This document shows positions 17,065 to 25,116 of a stretch of 64,000 nt of DNA, in pieces. Location: NCBI GenBank assembly GCA_041920505.1, contig JBHGXV010000010.1, forward strand, positions 11,234 through 75,233, given 5' to 3'. The notes beneath the pieces were generated by a model that had not been told where the DNA came from, searched no databases, and saw only the letters and a program-made list of their open reading frames with translations. This DNA comes from JBHGXV01 sp041920505 (GTDB lineage Bacteria; Bacillota; Bacilli; Brevibacillales; Brevibacillaceae). Position 1 is the stretch's first letter, and each line of letters starts with the position of its first letter. Made by a program: the position numbers and the translations under genes.

Positions 17065-17132
17065 CTCTCTCACATCCTTCCTTCCCACACACTCCCCTAT
17101 ACTACGGTAGTATCCCCAAAAGAGCAAGAGAA

Positions 17133-17208
17133 CCCGCCCGGCACAAGCGTACGCTATGCCGGGCGGGCCCCGAACTTTTTTACAAACATATGCCGGGGCA
17201 ATTGCCCC
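17133..17208 (-). terminator. Two successive hairpins after pepV
   Basis: In the pepV direction come a perfect palindrome GGGGCAATTGCCCC (17195-17208) and then a 10-bp stem CCCGCCCGGC / GCCGGGCGGG (17133-17167). T-runs follow each. They separate pepV from the helicase gene. Confidence 0.7.
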
Positions 17209-17222
17209 GCGTTCTTTTTTGT

Positions 17223-18668
17223 CTATTCCGCCTTGGCCAGTTCGTAGATCGCCTGGGCGTACAGCGCGGTCGCCCGCAGCAAGTCGTCGACGAGGATGTA
17301 CTCGTCACGCTGGTGGGCCGTATCTTCCCGCCCCGGGAACAGCGGACCGAAAGCGACCCCTGTGGTGAGCGAACGGCCGTAGGTGGCGCCGCCGATGGCG
17401 ATGATCGTGGCGGGTTCCCCGGTCTGCTCGGTGTACACCCGCTGCAGGGTGGTAATAAGCGGATGGGTCGGTTCCACGCGGTGCGGCACCATGTGGTCCT
17501 CCACCGACAGCGCAAACGCGGCTTCCGCGATCCGCGCCGACAGTACCGGCTCCCACTTGTCGTACGGCTGGGAGTGCGGATAGCGGATGTTTACATCCAG
17601 GCGTACCTCCCCGTCGGCCTCGTAGCGGATCACGCCGGTATTGAGCGTGAGCGGCCCCATTTCGTCGTCGTGATGGGCGATGCCCAAGGCTTCGCCGTAA
17701 TGCTGCCGGTACAGGTACGTGTCGCAGAAGCGGACGAATTGCTCGGCCCGCTCATCCAGGCGTAGCGTGGCGAGAAAATGGATCAGTTCCGTTCCGGCGT
17801 TCACCCCTTTGGCCGGATCCATGCCGTGAACAGAGACCCCCTTGAAACGAAGCGTGACCTGATCCGTCTCGACAACGGCTTCTCCTTCGCGCCCCTGGGC
17901 CAGATACGCCCGGTAGCGCGAGGCGATCTCGTCCGCCGTCAGGCCCGCCGCCTGCAACGTGGCGACGGCGGCGTCGGGCACCATGTTCATCCGAAGTCCG
18001 GCCGACAGGGAAAGCAGTCTCGCCTGCGGCGCTTCGTTTACAGGACGTCCCTGGGCGAGGTAGGCCTCCCGCGTCTGGGTGAGGACGAGATGGGTCAAGC
18101 CTTTCTCGGCGTAAATCAGCGGAAAGTCGGCGTCCGGGGTAAAGCCCATCGCCGGCATCTCTTCCGTCTGGAAATAACGTTTCATGCAGCGCCAGTTGGT
18201 TTCCTCGTCGGTGCCGAAGATCAGCCGGACGCGTTTGCCCAGCGGAAGGCCAAGCTCTTTGACGATTTTGGCCGCAAAAATCGCCGCCATCGCCGGTCCC
18301 TTGTCGTCCAGCGCGCCGCGCGCAACGATCTTGCCGTTCACCAGTTCAGCGGCGTAGGGCGGCGTCGTCCAGCCCTCCCCTTCCGGCACGACGTCGACAT
18401 GGCTCAGGACGGCGACGATCTCTTCGCCCTGGCCGAACTCGGCGTGTCCGGCGTAACCGTCGACATTTTTGACCGTCATGCCGGCATCGGCACACTGTGT
18501 GAGCGCAAACGCCAGCGCCTGGGCGATGCCTTCGCCGAACGGCGCTCCCTCGCGCGCCGTGCTCGTGTCCAGCACGCTTCTGATCCGCAAAAAGGCTTGT
18601 GTGGCGGCGATCAGTTCGTCTTTTCGCTTTTGCACTTCATCGATCCAGGAAATCGGTTGTTTCGTCAT
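17223..18668 (-). CDS. pepV: Dipeptidase PepV (M20 family)
   Basis: Zinc metallopeptidase that cleaves dipeptides in the cytoplasm. The 481-residue product has the PepV length and motifs: first metal His in LSHVDVVPEG, bridging Asp in GALDDKGPAMA, catalytic Glu pair in GTDEETNW, and later ligands in PDADFP and near the C-terminus. AGAGGAG lies before the ATG at 18668. It lies 6 nt downstream of relQ on the same strand, so the two are co-transcribed. A functional link between peptide turnover and the alarmone enzyme is possible but unproven. Confidence 0.93.
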   Translation of the reverse strand: MTKQPISWIDEVQKRKDELIAATQAFLRIRSVLDTSTAREGAPFGEGIAQALAFALTQCADAGMTVKNVDGYAGHAEFGQGEEIVAVLSHVDVVPEGEGWTTPPYAAELVNGKIVARGALDDKGPAMAAIFAAKIVKELGLPLGKRVRLIFGTDEETNWRCMKRYFQTEEMPAMGFTPDADFPLIYAEKGLTHLVLTQTREAYLAQGRPVNEAPQARLLSLSAGLRMNMVPDAAVATLQAAGLTADEIASRYRAYLAQGREGEAVVETDQVTLRFKGVSVHGMDPAKGVNAGTELIHFLATLRLDERAEQFVRFCDTYLYRQHYGEALGIAHHDDEMGPLTLNTGVIRYEADGEVRLDVNIRYPHSQPYDKWEPVLSARIAEAAFALSVEDHMVPHRVEPTHPLITTLQRVYTEQTGEPATIIAIGGATYGRSLTTGVAFGPLFPGREDTAHQRDEYILVDDLLRATALYAQAIYELAKAE

Positions 18669-18674
18669 TTGCCG

Positions 18675-19400
18675 TTACTCCTCTCGTATTTCGCCTTCGT
18701 CACCGCACGGCAGGCCGTCGATCTTTGCGTCTTCGTCCAGATCCAGCTCCACGCCGAGCAACGCCTCCATCGGCACCTCTTTTTTTCGGGTGAAGACGAT
18801 CTGCGCTTCCTTGATTTCCTCGCGGATGTTGTTCATCTCGTTGTCCAGGGTATACGACGCCTTGGCCGCTTCGATCAGGCGCTGGCGGATATTGGTTGGT
18901 ATGATCCCTTCGTACTTGTAGTTGAGAGAGTGCTCAATCGTCGCCCAGAAGTTCATCCCCAGGGTGCGAATCTGGATTTCCACGGGAATCGTCAACTGGC
19001 CGCGCGCCGTCATGATCGGATACTCGACCGCCAGGTGATAGCCTCGGTACCCGCTCTCTTTCGGCTTGGTCACATAATCTTTTTCCATAAAAATGTTCAT
19101 GTCCTTGCGTTGCCGAAGCATCTCCACCACCGCCGATATGTCGTCGATGAACTGGCAAATGATGCGGATGCCGGCGATGTCCCGCAATTCCCAGCCGATG
19201 TTCTCGTTGATCGGGAATTGCAGGCGGTTGGCCTTGTTGTAGATGCTGCTGACGGACTTGACCCGCCCCGTGACGAACTCGATCGGTGAATGCTCCTTGC
19301 GTTTTTTAAACTCGTTGCGAATGTTTTTCAGCTTCACCTTCAATTCTTCCACAGCCTGCTCGTACGGCAGCAGGTACAAGTCCCAATCGATTCTTGACAC
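18675..19400 (-). CDS. relQ: Small alarmone synthetase RelQ (SasB/YjbM type)
   Basis: Makes (p)ppGpp from GTP/GDP and ATP; it lacks a hydrolase domain. The 241-residue protein has the single-domain synthetase layout: HSPIEFVTGRVKS near the start, the DIAGIRI segment, SGYRGYHL and the EIQIRTLGMNFWATIEHSLNYKY block, all typical of RelQ. The C-terminal tail is longer and more acidic than in B. subtilis. It starts at GTG with GGAGGG 9 nt upstream and is the first gene of relQ-pepV. Confidence 0.93.
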   Translation of the reverse strand: MSRIDWDLYLLPYEQAVEELKVKLKNIRNEFKKRKEHSPIEFVTGRVKSVSSIYNKANRLQFPINENIGWELRDIAGIRIICQFIDDISAVVEMLRQRKDMNIFMEKDYVTKPKESGYRGYHLAVEYPIMTARGQLTIPVEIQIRTLGMNFWATIEHSLNYKYEGIIPTNIRQRLIEAAKASYTLDNEMNNIREEIKEAQIVFTRKKEVPMEALLGVELDLDEDAKIDGLPCGDEGEIREE

Positions 19401-19470
19401 GTCGTATTCCCTCCGACCCAGAAGTCCATTCTTTATGATTCAACATCTTTGGCAGAATATCCTGCCCCAA

Positions 19471-19511
19471 CCAAAAAGGAGACCCGCGAGACGCGCTTGC
19501 CTCGCCGGGTC
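19471..19511 (-). terminator. Terminator of the dCache-type MCP gene
   Basis: GACCCG-CGAG / CTCG-CCGGGTC stem, followed on the minus strand by TCCTTTTTGG. Confidence 0.7.
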
Positions 19512-19534
19512 TTCCCGTTCCCGTCATCACTATG

Positions 19535-21697
19535 CTACGCGCTCGCGACCGACGCCGTTTCCCCGGCTGCGATGCCCGGGTTCGCTTCCTCTTCTCCGCT
19601 CGCCGCCGGGCGGCCGATCGCCTCTTCCTCGATGCGAAACTGGCGCAACGACTCGCGCAGGGCTTCGGCCAGTTTGGCCAACTCGGCCGTGGAGTGGACG
19701 ATCACGTTCATCGCCGCGCTCTGCTCCTCGATCGCCGCGGAGATGCTCTGCATGCCGCTCGACGCTTCCTCCGACGCGGCGGACACCTCCTGGGCGTAGG
19801 AGACGACTTCCATCGCGCTCGGGTTCATCCGCCCGACCGCTTCGCTCACGCCGCTGATCTCGTCGGTGACATGGCCAATGGAGCGTTCGATGCTGGCGAA
19901 CAAGTCGCCCGACTCCCGGGCCGTTTGCAGTCCTTCCGTCACCTTGGCGCACCCCTGCTCCATCCGTTCGGCCGCCGCCCGCGTGTCGTGCTGGATCTCC
20001 TGAATCATGCCCACGATGCTTTGCGCCGCTTCATTGGTTCCTTCCGAAAGCTTGCGCACCTCGTCGGCGACGACGGCGAACCCTTTGCCGTGCTCGCCCG
20101 CCCGCGCCGCCTCGATCGCCGCATTGAGCGCCAGCATGTTGGTCTGCTGGGCGATTTGCGTGATGATCTGTGTGAAATTGGAAATGTCGCTGGAGCGCCG
20201 CTCCAGCTCGCGAATCACACCGGCCGACTGTTCGACGACGGCGTTAATCTCCCGCATCTGGTCGATTACCGCCTGAATCGCCGCGCGTCCCGCCTGCGCG
20301 TGCTTGCGCATCTCGGCGGCCGACAGGGCCACCTCTCCGGTGTTGGCGGACACCTGCTTCACGTCGCCGCACAACGCTTCGGCCAGGCGGAGCGTCTGCT
20401 CCATTTTGTCCGCCTGCAGATCGGCCATTTCCACCACGTTCTCGGTGACGCTGGCGATCTGTTCCGTCGAGGCGAAGACGCCGCCCGCGTTTTCCCGGAT
20501 TTCCTCGGTCGAGCGGAACAGGGCGGCTGACGCTTCTTTCACCTGCGAGACGATCTCCATCAGTTGGCCGCGCATCTGGTTGAGCGACCGGGCCATGTCA
20601 CCGATCTCGTCCGGCCGCTTCAGGTCGGATGCGTCCAGGGCCACCGTGAAGTCGCCCGCCCCGATCCGCTCCGTCACCTGCGCCATCCGCGCCATCGGGC
20701 GGCGGAAGCTGCGTGCGGTGTACGTCGCCACCAGCGCGACGACGAGCAGAACGCCGCCGTTGAACAACAGGATCGCGTTGCGGATTTTGTCCGGTCCGGC
20801 CATGATCTCCGGCAGGTCGATCTCTGCCAGAATCCCCCAGTTCAACTTGCCGACCTTGACGTGATGATAGGAGACCAGTACCGGCTTGCCGAGATAATCC
20901 ACGCTCTGGGTCGTTCCCGGCGGCTGATTCGGGTCCAGCGCGGCAATGGCCGCTGGCGTTTCCACTTTTTGCGTGAGCAACTCTGTCGCTTCCGTCTCCA
21001 ACTCGCTGCGAAAGGTCTTGTCCGCGCCGATCAGGTAGATTTTGCCCGTCTGCCCCAGCCCGTCGTGACGCGCCAACAGGCGGGAGACGTAGTCGAGCGG
21101 CACCTCGGCGACGAGCTGACCGATCATCCGGCTGTTGTCGAAGATGGGTGTCGACATGAAGATCGCCGGGCGATTGCCGGACGGTTCGTAGCGGGTGACA
21201 TCGGTCATTTCCGAACTTTGCCCGCGCTGTACCCTGGAGACGACCTGCCCCAGAGGGGTATCCTTGTAGGAGCCCGACAACAGATTGGTGCCGAAATCCG
21301 CTTGCGCTTTGGCTTCAAATATCAGATTGCCGTACTCGTCGACCAGGTAAAAGTTGCTGAACCCGTATCGCGCCTGAAACATCTTCATCTCTTTGCCCTG
21401 CGCCAGTTCCGTCTCCTGGTAGGCGGACGAGTCGCGGCCCTGTTTCCACACCTGTTCAAACGCCAGCACTGACTGGATGATCGACCCCGAGCTGGCGAGT
21501 GATTCGAGATTCTTGGAGCGTTCGCTGAAGTAGTTTTCCACCTGTTCCTTGCGGCTGTCCCGCAGCGCTTCCAGTGTGGCGGCGCTTTCTTTCAACAGTT
21601 CTTGCTTGGTCTGTACATAAGCAAATACCCCGGCCGCAGTCAGGGGAACAATCCCGACAAGCAGCAGGGTAATCAGCAGACGCGCTCCGATTTTCAT
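19535..21697 (-). CDS. Methyl-accepting chemotaxis protein with extracellular Cache sensor
   Basis: A 720-residue receptor: TM1 (about 7-28), an extracellular double-Cache-type sensor of about 275 residues, TM2 (about 306-328), HAMP, then a full cytoplasmic signalling domain with the conserved tip (QTNMLALNAAIEAARAGEHG, then KGFAVVADEVRKLSEG). An acidic, glycine/alanine-rich tail follows. It binds a small ligand outside and signals to CheA/CheW; the ligand cannot be read. The ATG has GAGGGGG upstream. It is a single gene between terminators. Confidence 0.93.
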   Translation of the reverse strand: MKIGARLLITLLLVGIVPLTAAGVFAYVQTKQELLKESAATLEALRDSRKEQVENYFSERSKNLESLASSGSIIQSVLAFEQVWKQGRDSSAYQETELAQGKEMKMFQARYGFSNFYLVDEYGNLIFEAKAQADFGTNLLSGSYKDTPLGQVVSRVQRGQSSEMTDVTRYEPSGNRPAIFMSTPIFDNSRMIGQLVAEVPLDYVSRLLARHDGLGQTGKIYLIGADKTFRSELETEATELLTQKVETPAAIAALDPNQPPGTTQSVDYLGKPVLVSYHHVKVGKLNWGILAEIDLPEIMAGPDKIRNAILLFNGGVLLVVALVATYTARSFRRPMARMAQVTERIGAGDFTVALDASDLKRPDEIGDMARSLNQMRGQLMEIVSQVKEASAALFRSTEEIRENAGGVFASTEQIASVTENVVEMADLQADKMEQTLRLAEALCGDVKQVSANTGEVALSAAEMRKHAQAGRAAIQAVIDQMREINAVVEQSAGVIRELERRSSDISNFTQIITQIAQQTNMLALNAAIEAARAGEHGKGFAVVADEVRKLSEGTNEAAQSIVGMIQEIQHDTRAAAERMEQGCAKVTEGLQTARESGDLFASIERSIGHVTDEISGVSEAVGRMNPSAMEVVSYAQEVSAASEEASSGMQSISAAIEEQSAAMNVIVHSTAELAKLAEALRESLRQFRIEEEAIGRPAASGEEEANPGIAAGETASVASA

Positions 21698-21813
21698 GAC
21701 AAAACCCCCTCAGCTATTGCGTGTGTTTATTTTGCGTATTTTTTATTATCGCAAAAATCTGGTAGTTTAAACAAGTGACGCTGGAGGGGTATTGACAAGC
21801 AAATTTTTTTGGA

Positions 21814-22302
21814 TCAATAAGTTCCTGTTTCGTCCACGTTCCGAATCATCGCGATTTCGTCGCAAAACGGCAGTTTGGAGCAGTTGATGCAATCCTTCCA
21901 CACTTTTTGCGGCAACGATTCTTTCGCCACCACCTGAAAGCCGCACTTGAGGAAAAACTCCTTCTGATACGTGAGCGCCAGCGCGCGCTTGATCCCCAGC
22001 CGCTTGCACTCGTCGACCAGCGACAGCACCAGCCGCTTGCCGACGCCAAGTCCCTTGGCCGACTCGGCGATTGCGAGCGAGCGGATTTCCGCCAGGTCTT
22101 CCCAGAGAATGTGCAGCCCGGCCACCCCTACCACCTTCTGGCCGTCGTGCGCCACGATAAACGACTGCAAATGTTCGCAGACGGACAGTTTGGTCCTCGG
22201 CAGCATCAGACCCTGCTGGGCATATCCATTAATGATCGCCAGCATGTGATCCACGTCCTGAATCTTCGCCTGGCGAATCGTCAGCGTACTCGTCATTCCC
22301 AT
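21814..22302 (-). CDS. GNAT N-acetyltransferase (single-domain ArgA-like)
   Basis: A 162-residue acetyl-CoA-dependent transferase with the GNAT core: EIRSLAIAESAKGLGVGKRLV supplies the pyrophosphate-binding loop (GLGVGK). The C-terminal signature KVWKDCINCSKLPFCDEIAM, with three cysteines, is typical of small N-acetylglutamate synthase-like proteins of Bacillota. A role in arginine biosynthesis is possible, but no arg genes are near. The start is uncertain among ATG 22302, ATG 22296 and GTG 22305; the long upstream extension overlaps the divergent tetR promoter and is not used. Confidence 0.8.
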   Translation of the reverse strand: MGMTSTLTIRQAKIQDVDHMLAIINGYAQQGLMLPRTKLSVCEHLQSFIVAHDGQKVVGVAGLHILWEDLAEIRSLAIAESAKGLGVGKRLVLSLVDECKRLGIKRALALTYQKEFFLKCGFQVVAKESLPQKVWKDCINCSKLPFCDEIAMIRNVDETGTY

Positions 22303-22477
22303 CACACATTCCCCGCTTTCCACTCGCGATCCGATAGAATAATTATTCGTTATGATATATAAATATACATATCCATGTTTGTTTCGTCCAGCATTTTTTC
22401 GCCGCCGTGCCGCCCGTTTGTCGCCGTCCGTAAGAGCATCGGGATGTGTTATAATAATGCGCATGGAGGTGTTCGCC

Positions 22478-23068
22478 TTGACGACACGCAGAGAGCGCAA
22501 GAAACGGGAGACGCGGCAAAAGATTTTCAACGCGGCGATCAAGCTGTTCAAACAATATGGCTTTGAAGCCACCACGATCGACATGATTTCCGAAGAGGCG
22601 GACGTGGCGCGGGGAACGATTTTTCTCCACTTCCCTTCCAAGGAGGCGATTCTCGCCCACTGGGGATACGTGCGGATTCAGGAAATCGAGGAACGGCGCG
22701 AAGAGTGGGATTACGGAGACAGTTGCAAGCAGCGGGTGTTGCGCATCTACAAAATATTAAACGAGGTCAACATCCAGAACTACGACTTCATCAAGGTGTT
22801 GATCGAGTCGTCGATGAAGCACCGCAAAGTGCTGGAATCGGAGAAAAACATCTATGTCGAACTGCGTGAACTGTTTGCCGACCTGATCGAAGACGCGCAG
22901 GAAAAAGGACGGCTGAAGACGAAGTTCAATCCGCTGGTGGCGGCCAACATGCTGGAAAACATCTACTACAACGCCTTGTACGACTGGGTGCGCAGCGACG
23001 GGGGCTGGCCGCTGGAAGAGATTATGGAAGAAAAAGTCTCGATCGTATTTGAAGGGCTGGACGCGTAA
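22478..23068 (+). CDS. TetR family transcriptional regulator
   Basis: A 196-residue repressor: N-terminal HTH (about 13-58; AIKLFKQYGFEATTIDMISEEADVARGTIFLHFPSKE, read in parts) and a C-terminal ligand domain of about 135 residues. I chose TTG at 22478 because GGAGG lies 8 nt before it; an ATG at 22463 overlaps that site and follows a TATAAT (22450-22455) too closely. It is divergent from the acetyltransferase gene, but no obvious transporter target is adjacent; the stop codon lies within a hairpin shared with the next convergent gene. Confidence 0.85.
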   Translation: MTTRRERKKRETRQKIFNAAIKLFKQYGFEATTIDMISEEADVARGTIFLHFPSKEAILAHWGYVRIQEIEERREEWDYGDSCKQRVLRIYKILNEVNIQNYDFIKVLIESSMKHRKVLESEKNIYVELRELFADLIEDAQEKGRLKTKFNPLVAANMLENIYYNALYDWVRSDGGWPLEEIMEEKVSIVFEGLDA

Positions 23069-23080
23069 GCGCCAGCCCTT
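23052..23080. terminator. Terminator overlapping the tetR stop codon
   Basis: AAGGGCTGG / CCAGCCCTT, perfect 9-bp stem with the tetR TAA in the loop; between convergent genes. Confidence 0.65.
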
Positions 23081-23099
23081 CTTGCCTGCGCAAGCTGAC

Positions 23100-24848
23100 T
23101 TAGGTACAGGTGAACCGTCCGGCCCGCCGCTTTAGCATATCCGCCTGTTCGGACAGTCTGGCCGCGCTGCGGGCGATGTCTTGCACCGTCGCGGTGATCT
23201 CCTCGGAGGACGCGGAAACCTCTTCGGCGTTGGCCGCCGTTTCGCTCACCCGGTCGCCCATCAACTCCATGCGCTGTTCCACATCGCGGAAGGTAGCGAC
23301 AAGCTCTGACAGCCGCTCTTGCAAGGCCCCCACCTGCCGCTTCGTTTCGTTGGCCTTGCCGGCGATCTCTTCCAGCGCCAGTCCGCCTTCAGCCACCAGC
23401 CGGTTTTGCTCGGCGATGCTGTCAACGTTTTGCTCCATCGCGGCGAGCGACTGGTTGATCTCGTGCTGAATCGCGCTGACCACCCGCTCGATCTCGCCTG
23501 CGGATTGCTGGGACTGCTCCGCCAGCTTGCGGACTTCGCTGGCCACCACGGCGAACCCTTTGCCGTGTTCGCCGGCACGCGCCGCTTCGATCGCGGCGTT
23601 GAGCGCCAGCAGGTTGGTCTGGTTGGCGATGGCGCCGATCATCGTCGTCATCCGGGTGATCGACTCCGAATGGGAAGCGAGTGCGGAAATAGAGCGGCGC
23701 GCGTTTTCCACCGCCTCCATCACGACGGCCGATTGCAGGATGGCGTGTTCCACGGAGGTTCGTCCGTTATCCGCCACCTGACTGGTCGTCTGGGCCAATT
23801 GGTTGGTGGCTTGCGCTTCCGCGTATGCGGCTTGCATCAACCGCGTCGCTTCGCGCACGTGTTTCACCACCAGGTTGATGTACTCCGACTGCTCCGTGGC
23901 GTTCTCCGCCGTCCGTTCGATCGCCGCCGCCACCTGGCCGGTGGTCGTCGCCGCCATCTCCGCGCTCGCCCCCAACTCCGCCGAAGTGGCGTTCAGCAGT
24001 TTGGCCAATTCCTGCAATTCCGTCACGATCGACTTCCACTGTTCTGCCATCTGGTTAAACGCCAATCCCAATCGCCCCAACTCGTCCCGGGAGCGAACCT
24101 CCACCCGCTCCCGCAGGTCCCCCCGGGCCATCGCCGCCATCGCCTTTTCCAGCCGCTGCACCGGTTGCACCACGAGAAAGCGCAGCACCAAAAGGCCGAC
24201 AAAACAAGCGATCGACGTCAACAGCGCCAGCGCGACGGTCACCACCAGGGACTGCCGGTAGCGTTGTTCCGCGTCCGCTTTCTGCTGGGCCGCCAGGTTG
24301 GTGTTGTATTCCGTCAAGTCGTTCAGCAGCTTTTGCAGGACCAATCCGTCCCGCTCCAGGCTGTTAAACATCTCGACTGACTCTTTGCCTGACTCCGTGA
24401 TCACCATGACTCCCTCCACGTAGCCGGAGTAAGAGGCCCAGGCGTCATCGATCTCCTTTACCTTTTTCTGTTCCTCTGGCGTCAGGTTCATCGCTTTGTA
24501 CTGGGTATAATATTTTTGAAAGATTTCTATTTTGCTTTCCACGGATTGCCGCGCCGCTTTTTTGCTTGCCTGGTAGGGTGTCAACATCTGCTTGGCCACG
24601 CCAAAGCGCATCGTGTTCGCCGCATCACGCACCTCGTTGAGCGTATTGATCGCCTGCAGGCGCTGGTTGTACAAAACTTCCATCTGCTGACTCAATACCC
24701 GCATCTGGTACAAACCGTTGGCTCCAAGGGCAACCGTAAACAGAAACAGCACCCCAAAGATCAGGGCCACTTTCAGCCGGATGCCCACATGCAGAGATTC
24801 CTTTTTCGGTCGATGCTGTCTTGTGTGCCTGGTTTCCGACGTTTTCAT
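23100..24848 (-). CDS. Methyl-accepting chemotaxis protein with 4-helix-bundle sensor
   Basis: A 582-residue receptor: basic N-terminus, TM1 (about 26-47), a periplasmic-type four-helix bundle (about 48-200, 4HB_MCP style), TM2 (about 203-225), HAMP (about 226-280) and a cytoplasmic signalling domain with an intact tip (QTNLLALNAAIEAARAGEHG and KGFAVVASEVRKLAEQ). It differs from the other membrane MCP in the sensor. AGAGGTGG precedes the ATG. The short region upstream also carries the promoter of the divergent U32 gene. Confidence 0.93.
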   Translation of the reverse strand: MKTSETRHTRQHRPKKESLHVGIRLKVALIFGVLFLFTVALGANGLYQMRVLSQQMEVLYNQRLQAINTLNEVRDAANTMRFGVAKQMLTPYQASKKAARQSVESKIEIFQKYYTQYKAMNLTPEEQKKVKEIDDAWASYSGYVEGVMVITESGKESVEMFNSLERDGLVLQKLLNDLTEYNTNLAAQQKADAEQRYRQSLVVTVALALLTSIACFVGLLVLRFLVVQPVQRLEKAMAAMARGDLRERVEVRSRDELGRLGLAFNQMAEQWKSIVTELQELAKLLNATSAELGASAEMAATTTGQVAAAIERTAENATEQSEYINLVVKHVREATRLMQAAYAEAQATNQLAQTTSQVADNGRTSVEHAILQSAVVMEAVENARRSISALASHSESITRMTTMIGAIANQTNLLALNAAIEAARAGEHGKGFAVVASEVRKLAEQSQQSAGEIERVVSAIQHEINQSLAAMEQNVDSIAEQNRLVAEGGLALEEIAGKANETKRQVGALQERLSELVATFRDVEQRMELMGDRVSETAANAEEVSASSEEITATVQDIARSAARLSEQADMLKRRAGRFTCT

Positions 24849-24972
24849 GCTCGTCCACCTCTCGTCCCGTTACCGGCCGTCTGTGCGGTCGCTGGTCGCT
24901 GTATCCTTTATTCTAAAAGTTTGGAAGCGGTGATTTTCAGTGATCTTTCTCATCATGCGTTTTTTTGCTGCG

Positions 24973-25001
24973 TTCGTTTTGTTTAGTAACAAGTCTATAA
25001 T
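24973..25001 (+). promoter_or_regulatory. Candidate sigma-A promoter of the U32 gene
   Basis: TTCGTT, 17-bp spacer and a consensus TATAAT, about 115 nt before the gene start. Confidence 0.5.
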
Positions 25002-25116
25002 ACTCAGAAAAATTTGACAATGAGCGCATTTTGTCGAAAAGAAACTTGCGCCCGCTCCGCCGTTCTCCTATCATGGAGTGGTGGAATGGAACAACATCCG
25101 GAGGGACGATATCCAA